A DNA stretch of 64,000 nucleotides from Brenneria bubanii. GTDB lineage: Bacteria > Pseudomonadota > Gammaproteobacteria > Enterobacterales > Enterobacteriaceae. The notes beneath the pieces are model-generated. The model was not told where the DNA came from. It saw only the letters and a program-made list of their open reading frames with translations, and ran no database searches. Shown here piece by piece: positions 30,005-39,934 of the stretch. Position 1 is the first letter of the stretch. Each line of letters opens with the position of its first letter. Made by a program: the position numbers and the translations under genes. The stretch is from positions 310,001 to 374,000 of the forward strand of contig NZ_JAKMAJ010000002.1 in assembly GCF_022378355.1 (NCBI RefSeq). Reading direction: 5' to 3'.

Positions 30005-31672
30005 GTGGCTCAATATGTTTACACCATGCATCGCGTCGGCAAAATCGTTCCGCCGAAGCGTCATATTCTGAAAAACATCTCCCTCAGCTTTTTCCCCGGC
30101 GCTAAAATTGGCGTGCTGGGTCTGAACGGAGCCGGTAAATCCACCTTGCTGCGCATTATGGCCGGCATCGACAAAGACATTGAAGGCGAGGCTCGCCCGC
30201 AGCCGGGCATCAAAATCGGCTACCTCCCGCAGGAACCGCAGTTGAATCCGGAGCACAGCGTGCGCGAATCGGTTGAAGAAGCGGTCGCCGAAGTGGTCAC
30301 CGCACTGAAACGGCTCGATGAAGTCTACGCGCTGTACGCCGATCCGGATGCCGATTTCGACAAGCTGGCCGCCGAACAGGGTAAACTGGAAGAGATCATT
30401 CAGACCCATGACGGCCACAATCTGAACAACCAGCTGGAGCGGGCGGCGGATGCCCTGCGCCTGCCGGACTGGGACGCCAAAGTGGCCAAGCTTTCCGGTG
30501 GTGAACGCCGCCGCGTCGCGCTGTGCCGCCTACTGTTGGAAAAGCCGGACATGCTGCTGCTGGATGAACCGACCAACCATCTGGATGCGGAATCCGTGGC
30601 CTGGTTGGAACGTTTCCTGCACGACTTCGAGGGGACGGTGGTCGCGATCACCCATGACCGTTACTTCCTCGACAACGTCGCCGGCTGGATCCTGGAGCTG
30701 GACCGTGGCGAAGGTATTCCCTGGGAAGGAAACTACTCGTCCTGGCTGGAACAAAAAGATCAGCGTCTGGCGCAGGAAGCTTCTGCCGAAGCCGCACGCC
30801 GTAAATCCATAGAGAAAGAGCTGGAGTGGGTTCGTCAGGGCGCCAAAGGCCGCCAGTCTAAAGGCAAGGCGCGTCTGGCCCGCTTTGAAGAACTGAATAG
30901 CACCGAATACCAGAAGCGTAACGAAACCAACGAACTGTTTATTCCGCCCGGCCCGCGTCTCGGCGATAAAGTGATTGAGATCGCTGACCTGAGTAAATCC
31001 TACGGCGATCGTCAACTGATCGACGGTCTGTCCTTCTCCGTCCCCAAAGGCGCGATTGTCGGGATCATCGGTCCGAACGGCGCGGGTAAATCAACGCTGT
31101 TCCGCATGATGTCCGGTCAGGAACAACCGGATGCCGGCACCATCACGCTGGGCGATACCGTGCAGTTGGCGTCTGTCGAGCAGTTCCGCGATGCCATGGA
31201 CAACAGCAAAACGGTATGGGAAGAGGTGTCAGGCGGACAGGACATCATGCGTATCGGCAACACCGAGATGCCGAGCCGCGCCTATGTGGGCCGCTTCAAC
31301 TTCAAAGGGGTGGATCAGGGCAAGCGCGTGGGCGAGTTGTCCGGCGGCGAGCGCGGTCGTCTTCATCTGGCCAAACTGCTGCAAGTCGGCGGCAATGTCC
31401 TGCTGCTGGACGAACCGACCAATGACCTGGATATCGAAACGCTGCGGGCGCTGGAAAACGCCCTGCTGGAATTCCCGGGCTGCGCCATGGTTATTTCCCA
31501 TGACCGCTGGTTCCTTGACCGCATTGCCACTCACATTCTGGATTATCAGGACGAAGGTAAAGTGGAGTTCTTTGAAGGTAACTTCACCGAATATGAAGAG
31601 TACAAAAAGCGTACTCTCGGTGCTGAAGCGCTCGAACCGCACCGCATCAAATACAAAAAGATGTCCAAGTAA
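30005..31672 (+). CDS. ettA: Energy-dependent translational throttle protein EttA (ABC-F ATPase)
   Basis: EttA binds the ribosomal E site and couples the first peptide bond to the cell's ATP/ADP ratio. The start is the GTG at 30005 (AQYVYTMHRVGK follows), as in E. coli, giving 555 residues. Two ABC domains are visible: Walker A GLNGAGKST and GPNGAGKST, signatures LSGGERRR and LSGGERGR, and Walker B LLLDEPTNHLD and LLLDEPTNDLD. The linker contains the ribosome-binding PtIM region. No membrane segments are present, as expected for ABC-F. Confidence 0.98.
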   Translation: MAQYVYTMHRVGKIVPPKRHILKNISLSFFPGAKIGVLGLNGAGKSTLLRIMAGIDKDIEGEARPQPGIKIGYLPQEPQLNPEHSVRESVEEAVAEVVTALKRLDEVYALYADPDADFDKLAAEQGKLEEIIQTHDGHNLNNQLERAADALRLPDWDAKVAKLSGGERRRVALCRLLLEKPDMLLLDEPTNHLDAESVAWLERFLHDFEGTVVAITHDRYFLDNVAGWILELDRGEGIPWEGNYSSWLEQKDQRLAQEASAEAARRKSIEKELEWVRQGAKGRQSKGKARLARFEELNSTEYQKRNETNELFIPPGPRLGDKVIEIADLSKSYGDRQLIDGLSFSVPKGAIVGIIGPNGAGKSTLFRMMSGQEQPDAGTITLGDTVQLASVEQFRDAMDNSKTVWEEVSGGQDIMRIGNTEMPSRAYVGRFNFKGVDQGKRVGELSGGERGRLHLAKLLQVGGNVLLLDEPTNDLDIETLRALENALLEFPGCAMVISHDRWFLDRIATHILDYQDEGKVEFFEGNFTEYEEYKKRTLGAEALEPHRIKYKKMSK

Positions 31673-31730
31673 TCCAGCCGTTCCGCGCTGACGCAATGAC
31701 CCTGACGGCAAAAGCGGGTCATCCACTCAG

Positions 31731-31754
31731 GGCCCGCCTATGCGGGCCTTTTTT
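31731..31754 (+). terminator. Intrinsic terminator of ettA
   Basis: GGCCCGC (31731-31737) pairs with GCGGGCC (31742-31748) around CTAT and is followed by six T. Confidence 0.9.
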
Positions 31755-31768
31755 CGCCCGGCCTCTGG

Positions 31769-32674
31769 TTATTCGCCCATCGTGGTCGCATAGCGCTGCA
31801 ACTCATGGTGTTTCAATACAAAATCAATAAAACACACCAGCGACGGCGAATTCAGCTTGCGGCTGGGATAAACCAGATAAAGTTCATTTGCTTCCGCCCG
31901 CCATGCGGGTAAAACCCGAACCAGCGAGGTTGAGGCCTCAACACCCTGACAGAGAAAGTCCGGCAACAGGGTAATTCCTGCGCCGGCAATCGCGCATTCA
32001 CGCGCATATAACAGGTTGTCCGTGGTGTGCGCCTCAGGCAACAACCAGCGATAATACTCGGAACCGCAATGAAGCGCCCATTCGCTCCACGCCCGATGAG
32101 CGATGCAACGGTGAGACTGCAGTTGTTGGGGATGCGTTAAAGCCGGGTACTGCGCCAGATAAGCCGGCGAGGCCAGTAAATAACGGGGCGTGCGCCCCAG
32201 AGAACGGCCAATCAGCGACGAATCCTGAGGTTTACCGGTACGCAACGCGGCATCAAAACCATCCTGAACCAGATCGGTAACGGCATCGGATATCGAGATT
32301 TCCAGCGATACCGCCGGAAAACGTTGCTGAAACGCCGTAGTTAGCCGGGCCAGCAGCGTCGATCCCAATCCCGCCGGGCTGGTAATCCTTAAACGCCCGC
32401 TGGGGTTGTCGCGCAAACGCTGGATAGCCATTTCGGCCCGTTCACTGGCCTGGCGCATTTCCCGGCAGTGAATCAGATAACGTTCTCCGGCAAAGGTCAG
32501 ATTCAGTTGACGCGTCGTGCGGTTGAGCAAGCGTAAACCCAGTTGTTGTTCAAGCTGACTGATTCGCAGGCTCAGGCTGGACTTCGCCAACCCGGCTTTC
32601 TTCGCCGCCTGCGTAAAGCTGCCGCACTCGGCCACCAGCGCAAACAATGCCATATCCTGCAGTTGCTTAAACAT
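31769..32674 (-). CDS. LysR family transcriptional regulator
   Basis: A 301-residue LysR-type regulator. The N-terminal winged helix-turn-helix lies at about residues 15-60 (GSFTQAAKKAGLAKSSLS, ISQLEQQLGLRLLNRTTRQL) and the remainder is the effector-binding domain. It belongs to the broad CrgA/DsdC-like group that usually controls an adjacent divergent gene, here the dehydrogenase at 32797. The effector is unknown. Both genes are absent at this place in E. coli K-12, where the neighbouring blocks are not adjacent. Confidence 0.92.
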   Translation of the reverse strand: MFKQLQDMALFALVAECGSFTQAAKKAGLAKSSLSLRISQLEQQLGLRLLNRTTRQLNLTFAGERYLIHCREMRQASERAEMAIQRLRDNPSGRLRITSPAGLGSTLLARLTTAFQQRFPAVSLEISISDAVTDLVQDGFDAALRTGKPQDSSLIGRSLGRTPRYLLASPAYLAQYPALTHPQQLQSHRCIAHRAWSEWALHCGSEYYRWLLPEAHTTDNLLYARECAIAGAGITLLPDFLCQGVEASTSLVRVLPAWRAEANELYLVYPSRKLNSPSLVCFIDFVLKHHELQRYATTMGE

Positions 32675-32796
32675 GATTGTTCCTTACAGACAAACACTAC
32701 ATTAATAATTGTCCATCTTATCAATCCTATGATGCCAATCTACACTGAGTAGTTAAGAAAGATATCTGCGGCAATAAACGAATAGAGGAAACTCAC

Positions 32797-33798
32797 ATGA
32801 CCATGCACGCAATAGCGGTTGACCCCCGACATCCTGAAAACTTTATACCCATTACCCAGGCGATTCCTGAGCCGGGGGAACACGACCTCCTTGTTGAGGT
32901 GAAGGCCGTTTCCGTTAACCCGGTGGACACCAAGGTACATGCGGGCCTGCGGAAAAATGGGCTGACTCAGCCCCGCATCCTCGGCTGGGACGCCAGCGGC
33001 GTCGTGTTGAAAACGGGCAGCGCCGTCAGCAATTTCAATGTGGGCGACGAAGTATGGTACGCCGGAGATATAACCCGCCCCGGCAGCAACAGCTCTCATC
33101 AATTGATCGACGCCCGTATCGTGGCGCGCAAACCCGCTTCGTTAGACTGGCCCGCGGCGGCGGCGTTGCCGCTTACCGCGCTGACGGCCTGGGAAGGCTT
33201 GTTTGAACATTTGAAAATCCAGCAGGCCGATCGCGAAAAAACGCTGTTGATTATCGGTGGTGCCGGCGGCGTAGGTTCGCTGGCGATTTCACTTGCCGCT
33301 TTGCGTAGTCCGGTCAAAATTATCGCCACCGCATCGCAAGCCGACTCGGCAGCATGGTGCCGCCAGCGTGGCGCACATCAGGTCGTTGATTATCATCATC
33401 TGGTTGAGGAACTGGAAAAGGAAGGCATCAAGCAGGTGGACTATATTTTCTGCCTGAATGATACCGATGGTCACTGGCCGTCAATCAGCAAGTTAATCGC
33501 GCCGATGGGACAGGTTTGCACCATCGTGGAAAACCAGCGTCCGCTCGATCAAGATGCCCTGAAACGCAAAAGCGCCGCCCTGCATTGGGAATTTATGTTT
33601 ACCCGCAGCATGTTTACCACGCCGGATATCGCTCAACAGGGGACAATTCTGCAAGAAGTCGCACAATTGGTCGATGCAGGAAAACTGCAGGGAACGGCAA
33701 GTAAAACCTTGCAGGGGCTGAGCGTCGCAACGCTCCGGCAGGCTCATGATACCGTGTTGGAAGGCCACATGCGCGGCAAGGTGGTTATTGCTTTATGA
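32797..33798 (+). CDS. Zinc-binding alcohol dehydrogenase family / quinone oxidoreductase-like protein
   Basis: A medium-chain dehydrogenase/reductase of 333 residues, similar to NADPH:quinone reductases. The nucleotide-binding loop is GGAGGVGSLAISLAA at about residue 152. The N-terminal GroES-like half holds SVNPVDTKVHAG and ILGWDASGVV. The cysteine/histidine ligands of true zinc alcohol dehydrogenases are not obvious, so it is more likely a zinc-independent quinone or enone reductase despite the family name. A GAGGAA precedes the ATG. It is divergent from the LysR gene, its probable regulator. Confidence 0.9.
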   Translation: MTMHAIAVDPRHPENFIPITQAIPEPGEHDLLVEVKAVSVNPVDTKVHAGLRKNGLTQPRILGWDASGVVLKTGSAVSNFNVGDEVWYAGDITRPGSNSSHQLIDARIVARKPASLDWPAAAALPLTALTAWEGLFEHLKIQQADREKTLLIIGGAGGVGSLAISLAALRSPVKIIATASQADSAAWCRQRGAHQVVDYHHLVEELEKEGIKQVDYIFCLNDTDGHWPSISKLIAPMGQVCTIVENQRPLDQDALKRKSAALHWEFMFTRSMFTTPDIAQQGTILQEVAQLVDAGKLQGTASKTLQGLSVATLRQAHDTVLEGHMRGKVVIAL

Positions 33799-33800
33799 GG

Positions 33801-33826
33801 AAAAATCCAGCCCCTCTCGGGGCTGG
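33801..33826 (-). terminator. Intrinsic terminator of serA
   Basis: CCAGCCCC (33807-33814) and GGGGCTGG (33819-33826) form the stem around TCTC. The A run at 33801-33805 supplies the U tract for minus-strand transcripts. It may also slow transcripts leaving the dehydrogenase gene. Confidence 0.85.
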
Positions 33827-33837
33827 TTAACCACCAA

Positions 33838-35070
33838 TTAGTACAGCAAACGGGCACGGATCGTGCCCGGGATTGCCTTCATCAGTTGTAAGGCCGTATG
33901 CGCGCCGTCCGTTTCAACGTCGATTACCACATAGCCGATTTCAGGCGTGGTCTGCAGATACTGCGCGGCGATGTTGATGCCCTGCTCAGCGAAGATCTGG
34001 TTAATCTTGGTGATAATACCCGGTCGGTTTTCATGAATGTGCAGCAAGCGGCTGGCACGGTCACTGTGCGTAGGCAGCGAAACTTCAGGGAAGTTGACCG
34101 CGGACAGCGTAGAACCGTTATCCGAGTATTTAGCCAGTTTCCCGGCGACTTCATCACCGATATTTTCCTGCGCTTCCTGCGTTGAACCACCGATATGCGG
34201 CGTCAGAAGCACGTTATCAAACTCGCATAGCGGCGACTGGAAAGGTTCGCTGTTGGATGCAGGTTCTTTGGGGAAAACGTCAATTGCCGCGCCGACGATG
34301 TGCTTGCTGGACAGCGCATCGCACAGCGCAGGAATATCGACTACCGTACCGCGTGACGCATTAATCAGAATAGCGCCCGGCTTCATCAGAGCCATCTCTT
34401 CAGCGCCCATCATATTCTGGGTGCTATCGGTTTCCGGCACGTGCAGCGTCACCACGTCGCTCATGTTCAACAGATCGGAAAGATGGCGAACCTGCTGGGC
34501 ATTTCCCAACGGCAACTTGCTTTCAATATCATAGAAGTAAACGTGCATGCCGACGCTTTCAGCCAGAATGCCCAACTGAGTACCGATATGACCATAACCA
34601 ATGATACCCAGCTTTTTGCCGCGAGCTTCGAAAGAGCCGACCGCCAGCTTGTTCCAGACGCCGCGATGCGCTTTAGCATTCGCAGCCGGAATACCACGCA
34701 GCATAAGCAGCATTTCGCCGAGCACCATTTCGGCTACGGAGCGCGTGTTGGAAAACGGCGCATTGAATACCGGAATACCGCGTTTCGTCGCAGAAGGTAG
34801 TTCAACCTGATTCGTACCGATACAAAAACAGCCGACCGCAATCAATTTTTCAGCGGCGGCGAAAACCTCTTCTGTCAGGTGGGTTCGGGAACGAATACCA
34901 ACGAAATGCGCATCACGGATGGACGCTTTTAACGTTTCCGGATCCAATGCCCCTTTATGGTATTCGATATTGGTGTAGCCGGCGGCGCGTAGATTATCCA
35001 ACGCGCTCTGATGCACACCCTCGACTAACAGAAACTTAATTTTATCTTTTTCTAATGATACCTTTGCCAT
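33838..35070 (-). CDS. serA: D-3-phosphoglycerate dehydrogenase SerA
   Basis: SerA oxidises 3-phosphoglycerate in the first step of serine synthesis. The 410-residue length is that of E. coli. The NAD-binding loop is GYGHIGTQLG in the middle, the catalytic region reads LLTPHIGGSTQEAQ, and the C-terminal ACT domain, which binds serine for feedback inhibition, ends GTIRARLLY. It is downstream of rpiA on the same strand with a 300-base gap, so it probably has its own promoter. Confidence 0.99.
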   Translation of the reverse strand: MAKVSLEKDKIKFLLVEGVHQSALDNLRAAGYTNIEYHKGALDPETLKASIRDAHFVGIRSRTHLTEEVFAAAEKLIAVGCFCIGTNQVELPSATKRGIPVFNAPFSNTRSVAEMVLGEMLLMLRGIPAANAKAHRGVWNKLAVGSFEARGKKLGIIGYGHIGTQLGILAESVGMHVYFYDIESKLPLGNAQQVRHLSDLLNMSDVVTLHVPETDSTQNMMGAEEMALMKPGAILINASRGTVVDIPALCDALSSKHIVGAAIDVFPKEPASNSEPFQSPLCEFDNVLLTPHIGGSTQEAQENIGDEVAGKLAKYSDNGSTLSAVNFPEVSLPTHSDRASRLLHIHENRPGIITKINQIFAEQGINIAAQYLQTTPEIGYVVIDVETDGAHTALQLMKAIPGTIRARLLY

Positions 35071-35370
35071 TTCCCGACCTTATTTTCAGACTTCAGATGC
35101 GACAGTTTGTTAAACAGCCACTGTCAACATAACAAAAATTACGCAGTCATCAATACAAACGATTGCTTCGTCTGCCTCGCAGATTGAAACTGCACTTAAA
35201 ATTCCTGGCAAAAAATGTTGCTAAATAGAGTCATCGCAATATTGACGACAAATAAAATAAGAAAAAGTGATATTAAGCACTAAAAATGGGCCGTTAACTG
35301 CAATGGCTTTTTTATATAAAAAATTTTTTCAGGCGTCGCAACCAGATCACCCGCGGGGCAATGATAAAGG
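35071..35370. other. serA upstream region
   Basis: A 300-base AT-rich gap between rpiA and serA, both on the minus strand. It should contain the serA promoter(s); E. coli serA is controlled by Lrp, which favours AT-rich sites, but I could not define an individual site. No clear terminator of rpiA and no gene is visible. Confidence 0.45.
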
Positions 35371-36027
35371 CTACTTGACCGTCTTCACGCCTTCTAACGT
35401 ACCGACCAGCGCGACATCCGCCCCCCGGTTAGCGAACAGCCCCACGGTCACCACGCCGGCAATACCGTTGATATGATTTTCCACGGCGATGGCATCCATA
35501 ATGTTCAGATTATGGACATCAAGAATAATATTGCCGTTGTCCGTTATCACGCCCTGACGATATTCCGGCTGTCCGCCCATTTTCACCAGTTTACGGGCGA
35601 CGTAAGATCTGGCCATAGGGATAACTTCAACCGGCAGCGGAAACCGACCCAAAATATCAACCTGCTTTGACTCATCAACAATACAGATGAACCGACGGGC
35701 GATAGCGGCGATAATCTTCTCGCGGGTCAGCGCGGCGCCGCCGCCCTTTATCATTTGCATATGTCCGTTGATTTCATCCGCACCGTCAACGTAGATATCC
35801 AGAGAGTCTACTTCATTGCAGTCAAGCACCGGGATTCCCAGGCTTTTCAGTTTCGCCGTTGACGCCTCGGAGCTGGATACCGCCCCCAGAATCTGATGTT
35901 TGATCGACCCCAGCGCGTCAATAAAATGCGCGGCCGTCGAACCGGTGCCAACCCCAACAATGGTATCGGGGCGAACATAATCAAGCGCCGCCCAACCAAC
36001 TGCTTTTTTCAGTTCATCTTGTGTCAT
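35371..36027 (-). CDS. rpiA: Ribose-5-phosphate isomerase A
   Basis: RpiA interconverts ribose-5-phosphate and ribulose-5-phosphate in the pentose phosphate pathway. The protein has 218 residues (E. coli 219). The phosphate loop is [14 protein letters not shown], and the active-site blocks [17 protein letters not shown] and ALTREKI are intact. It lies between argP (divergent) and serA as in E. coli. Confidence 0.98.
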   Translation of the reverse strand: MTQDELKKAVGWAALDYVRPDTIVGVGTGSTAAHFIDALGSIKHQILGAVSSSEASTAKLKSLGIPVLDCNEVDSLDIYVDGADEINGHMQMIKGGGAALTREKIIAAIARRFICIVDESKQVDILGRFPLPVEVIPMARSYVARKLVKMGGQPEYRQGVITDNGNIILDVHNLNIMDAIAVENHINGIAGVVTVGLFANRGADVALVGTLEGVKTVK

Positions 36028-36074
36028 AGTCTATTTCAGGCCCGTAGAGACGAAAGTACGAAAACGTGGAGGGC

Positions 36075-36105
36075 ATTATATACCCAATAGCCGTCAAGGT
36101 GCAGT
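36075..36105. repeat. Possible intergenic repeat fragment between rpiA and argP
   Basis: The stretch ATATACCCAATAGCCGTCAA followed by GGTGCAG resembles the TTCAAGTTGCAG core of the hairpin element between endA and rsmE (53650-53678). The similarity is short and partial. Confidence 0.3.
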
Positions 36106-36299
36106 CAGAGCACGGTTGAACGCTTCCCGGCAGACACGTTCCTCGCCGCATGCCCAATCCGTCGAGAGCAGATGCGAAGACGTGCGGCGGCAGATTGATG
36201 GCATCGGCAAAAAGCGGGGAAATAAGATTTTTGCATGGGAAAACAACAAAATGTGGCATAGTGAAAAAAACTGACTTCATTCAGGGGATTTTTACCTTC

Positions 36300-37193
36300 A
36301 TGAAACGCCCGGACTATCGAACGCTTCAGGCTCTGGATGCCGTAATCCGTGAACGGGGCTTTGAACGCGCAGCGCAGAAATTATGTATTACCCAATCAGC
36401 CGTATCCCAACGCATTAAACAGCTGGAAAACCTGTTCGGTCAGCCATTATTAGTCAGAACCATTCCTCCCCGGCCTACCGAGCAAGGACAAAAACTCCTG
36501 GCTCTATTACATCAGGTCGAATTATTGGAAGAGGAATGGTTAGGCAATGAAAGCAGCAGCGATATTCCGCTGCTGCTTTCATTGGCGGTTAACGCCGACA
36601 GTCTGGCGACCTGGCTGCTGCCGGCGCTGCAACCGGTACTGGCGGATTCGCCTATTCGTCTGAATCTGCAGGTTGAAGACGAAACCCGCACGCAGGAAAG
36701 GTTACGCCGCGGTGAAGTGGTGGGCGCCGTGAGTATCCAGCCGCAGCCGCTGCCGAGCTGTCTGGTCGACAAGCTGGGCGCGCTGGACTATCTGTTTGTT
36801 GCTTCGCCGGCTTTTGCGGCTCGCTACTTCCCCAATGGCGTGACGCGTTCCGCACTGCTTCGCGCGCCCGCAGTGGCGTTCGATCATCTTGATGATATGC
36901 ATCAGGCGTTCTTGCAGCAAAACTTTGATTTATCGCCCGGCAGCGTGCCATGCCATATTGTGAACTCTTCAGAAGCCTTCGTGCAGCTAGCCCGTCAGGG
37001 AACCACCTGTTGCATGATCCCTCATTTGCAAATCGAGAGAGAACTGGCCGACAACGAGTTGATCGATCTGACGCCGGGACTGCTGCAGCGCCGCATGCTT
37101 TATTGGCACCGTTTCGCGCCGGAAAGCAGAATGATGAGGAAGGTGACTGATGCCCTGCTGGCGCACGGGCATCAGGTACTGCGACAATCCTGA
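36300..37193 (+). CDS. argP: LysR family regulator ArgP (IciA)
   Basis: ArgP activates the arginine exporter argO and represses or activates several lysine-responsive genes; it is also known as the chromosome initiation inhibitor IciA. The start is the ATG at 36300 ([13 protein letters not shown]), giving 297 residues as in E. coli; the open frame upstream to 36150 has no family support. The helix-turn-helix is [20 protein letters not shown]. Its target argO lies two genes downstream on the opposite strand. Its TGA abuts the yggE stop with no base between. Confidence 0.97.
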   Translation: MKRPDYRTLQALDAVIRERGFERAAQKLCITQSAVSQRIKQLENLFGQPLLVRTIPPRPTEQGQKLLALLHQVELLEEEWLGNESSSDIPLLLSLAVNADSLATWLLPALQPVLADSPIRLNLQVEDETRTQERLRRGEVVGAVSIQPQPLPSCLVDKLGALDYLFVASPAFAARYFPNGVTRSALLRAPAVAFDHLDDMHQAFLQQNFDLSPGSVPCHIVNSSEAFVQLARQGTTCCMIPHLQIERELADNELIDLTPGLLQRRMLYWHRFAPESRMMRKVTDALLAHGHQVLRQS

Positions 37194-37919
37194 TCAGGGA
37201 TTATGCCGGAGTTCGAACACCACATCGACCTGGTCGTCAAAGTGAACGGTTTGCTGCTCATAGGTCTGGGCAGCCTCGCTTTGCACCGCGACATCAGCCG
37301 TCTTGAACATCCGAGCCATGGGCACGGGCTGGTAGTTGGTCACGTGATAGCGAATGCTGTAAATCGGTCCAAGCGTGGCGTCAAATCCTGTAGCCAGCGA
37401 TTTCGCCTGACTGGTCGCCTGCTCAATCGCCTTTTGACGCACCTTGTCGCGATAGACCTCAGGATCGGCGACGCCCAGATCAACGGTATTAATCTCATTC
37501 AGCCCTGACTTCAGCGCGCCGTCAAGCAGCTCATTCAGCTTATCCAACTGGCGGAGCGTAACTTCAACCTGACGCACGGCACGATATCCTTTCAGCACCG
37601 AACCACCGGTTTTCAGGTAATCGTATTCTGGCTGAGTGCGCAGATTAGCCGCATTAATATCTTTTTTCTCAATGCCATTTTTACTTAAAAAGTCAAAATA
37701 CTGCGCGACTCGGGCATCAACCTGTTTTTTCGCATCGGCGGCATCTTTGGACGACACGCTGACTTCAATCGCCAAACGCGCAATATCAGGTGTGGCATCC
37801 ACGCTGGCCGTTCCGGAAGTTACAATATGCGGACCATCAGGTAATTCTGCCGCCTGTCCGAGCATTGGTAAGGTACTTAAACCAACCATAGCTGCTAATG
37901 TCAGGACTCTTAGCTTCAC
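37194..37919 (-). CDS. yggE: Periplasmic oxidative-stress defence protein YggE (SIMPL domain)
   Basis: An exported SIMPL/DUF541 protein associated in E. coli with reduced intracellular oxidative stress; its mechanism is unknown. The 241-residue precursor has a signal peptide (MKLRVLTLAAMVGLSTLPML) cleaved near GQAAE. The mature part contains the repeated SIMPL blocks VTSGTASVDATPD and TSQAKSLATGFDA. It is convergent with argP with zero spacing (the two stops form TGATCA). It lies downstream of argO. Confidence 0.93.
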   Translation of the reverse strand: MKLRVLTLAAMVGLSTLPMLGQAAELPDGPHIVTSGTASVDATPDIARLAIEVSVSSKDAADAKKQVDARVAQYFDFLSKNGIEKKDINAANLRTQPEYDYLKTGGSVLKGYRAVRQVEVTLRQLDKLNELLDGALKSGLNEINTVDLGVADPEVYRDKVRQKAIEQATSQAKSLATGFDATLGPIYSIRYHVTNYQPVPMARMFKTADVAVQSEAAQTYEQQTVHFDDQVDVVFELRHNP

Positions 37920-38085
37920 AATGACTCCTTTATTTATGTTTTGTCGCTGAGGCGGCCTTCTGACCGCCCTGTCGCCGTCTTGTCGCCCGCATCAACGGTG
38001 GGTTTTCGTATGCCGGGTAACATAACGTATTGCCAACACAACAAAATATAGGTGAATTTCCGAAACCCGTGTAAAGCAATGTAAT

Positions 38086-38706
38086 TTATTGCCAGCCATG
38101 ACGAGCCAGTTGCAATGCGATTCCCCACATCACCATGCCGACAAACAGGTTAATCACTCGCTGGGCGCGTGGCGTGCTCAACCACGGCGATAGCCAGGAA
38201 GCCAGCAATGCCAGCGCGAAAAACCATAAAAATGAAGCGGTGACGGTGCCCAATGCAAACCAGCCGCGTTCCCCATCGGCAAATTGGCTCCCCAGACTGC
38301 CTAACACGACAAACGTATCCAGATAGACATGCGGATTAAGCCAGGTCACCGCCAGCATGGTGGCGATAATGCGCCAACGGCTCTGCTTCATCACTTCGGC
38401 TCTGACCACCGTCAGATCCTTGCTGAAAGCCGTCCTGAATGCTCCCCAGCCGTACCATAGCAGAAAGGCGACGCCGCTCCAGGTAACCAGTCCCAGCAGT
38501 AATGAGGAGCGGCTGAGCAACGCGCTGCCGCCGAAGATCCCTGCGCAAATCAGCATGACGTCACTCAGCGAACACAAAAGCGCAATCATCAAGTGATACT
38601 GCCGCCGAACGCCCTGATTCATAACAAAAGCATTCTGTGGTCCTAAGGGCAGAATCATCGCCGCCCCCAGAAGAAGACCCTGTAGATAAACCGCCAACAC
38701 AACCAC
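38086..38706 (-). CDS. argO: Arginine exporter ArgO (LysE family)
   Basis: ArgO is an inner-membrane exporter of arginine, and of canavanine, of the LysE family. The 206-residue protein has about six hydrophobic helices and the conserved N-terminal block [19 protein letters not shown]. coli ArgO is 211 residues. Expression is expected to depend on ArgP, encoded nearby. The ArgP-binding region upstream (38707-38800) is AT-rich but I could not mark an exact site. Confidence 0.95.
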   Translation of the reverse strand: MVVLAVYLQGLLLGAAMILPLGPQNAFVMNQGVRRQYHLMIALLCSLSDVMLICAGIFGGSALLSRSSLLLGLVTWSGVAFLLWYGWGAFRTAFSKDLTVVRAEVMKQSRWRIIATMLAVTWLNPHVYLDTFVVLGSLGSQFADGERGWFALGTVTASFLWFFALALLASWLSPWLSTPRAQRVINLFVGMVMWGIALQLARHGWQ

Positions 38707-38949
38707 CTCCCTAAAAACTCCCGTTGAGATGAGCGGCAGTTTATGGATGCGGGATCATTAATGGAAATGGAAGTTTCTAATTATGGATTAGCCAAGCTAA
38801 TATTGCGCGACGTCACCGAAAGCGTAGGCGCGACGGAGCGATATTGCGATCAGGAATAGCAGACGATGAAAACCCGCTTTTCGCTGTGTTGCAGGCCGTC
38901 TGACGGTTTATCCGGGAATAACGGCACTCCCGGATAAGGGTTAATGAGA

Positions 38950-39804
38950 TCAGTGAGTTTCCTGCCGGTCGGTATTATATAAATGCACATCCATCTGCGG
39001 ATAAGGGATGCCGATCCGTTTTTCGTCCAGAGCCCGTTTGAAACTTTCCATCAGGTCCCAGTATACCGCCTGGGCATCACCGTTGCTGGTCCATACCCAT
39101 ACCACGAAATTCAGGGATGATGCCGCCATTTCATTAAGACGGATAGTGACGCCTCTATCGTGCTGAATACGCTTATCGGCCGCCACAATATCACCCAGCA
39201 GCGTTTTCACCACATCGATGTCCGCATCGTATGCCACACCGACAATAATCTCAGTACGACGGTTGGGTTCACGTGAGCTGTTGATGATGTTTCCAGCGAT
39301 GATTTTACCATTCGGCACAACGATGACTTTGCCGTCGGTCGTCAGCAAGGTGGTAGAAAAAATCTGAACCTGGGTAACCGTTCCTGCGACGCCGCCCAAA
39401 TCTACCGACTCGCCAATGCGAAAAGGCCTGAAGGTGACCAGCAGCACGCCAGCTGCAAAGTTCGCCAGCGAACCTTGCAGCGCCAAGCCAACGGCTAAAC
39501 CCGCAGCACCCAAAACCGCGATGACCGATGCCGTTTGTACGCCGACCCGGCTCAGTACCGCAATCAGCGTAAACGCGATAACGCCGTATCGTACTAATGC
39601 AGAGAGAAAATCCGCCACCGTTGAATCAATGGAGCGGCTCACCAAAACTTTATTCAGCGTACCCGACACGATACGGGCGACAAGCAGCCCGACCAGCAGA
39701 ATGACTAATGCGGCGACGATGTTCACCGCGTACTGCAACAATATATCCTGATGACTGACAAACCACCCAGTCGCCTGTTCTACACCAACATTCAGTTCTT
39801 CCAT
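38950..39804 (-). CDS. mscS: Small-conductance mechanosensitive channel MscS
   Basis: MscS opens under membrane tension to release solutes during hypo-osmotic shock. The protein is 284 residues (E. coli 286). Three transmembrane helices come first. The pore-lining helix is the Gly/Ala-rich [20 protein letters not shown] at about residues 98-118, and a cytoplasmic vestibule domain follows. It is downstream of fbaA but separated by that gene's terminator. Confidence 0.97.
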   Translation of the reverse strand: MEELNVGVEQATGWFVSHQDILLQYAVNIVAALVILLVGLLVARIVSGTLNKVLVSRSIDSTVADFLSALVRYGVIAFTLIAVLSRVGVQTASVIAVLGAAGLAVGLALQGSLANFAAGVLLVTFRPFRIGESVDLGGVAGTVTQVQIFSTTLLTTDGKVIVVPNGKIIAGNIINSSREPNRRTEIIVGVAYDADIDVVKTLLGDIVAADKRIQHDRGVTIRLNEMAASSLNFVVWVWTSNGDAQAVYWDLMESFKRALDEKRIGIPYPQMDVHLYNTDRQETH

Positions 39805-39888
39805 ATAAGACTCCTGATTCTTACGCTCTGCGCCAGAGCATAACCTTCACACCAAAAACCGCAGTCTGCGGCGAAATTTATATAAAAT

Positions 39889-39910
39889 TAAGGCTCCCGT
39901 GGGAGCCTTA
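39889..39910 (-). terminator. Intrinsic terminator of fbaA
   Basis: TAAGGCTCC and GGAGCCTTA pair around CGTG, and the minus-strand RNA continues into TTTTAT. It lies 25 bases past the fbaA stop codon. Confidence 0.8.
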
Positions 39911-39934
39911 GCGATCAACCTTTAAGAATCTTAG

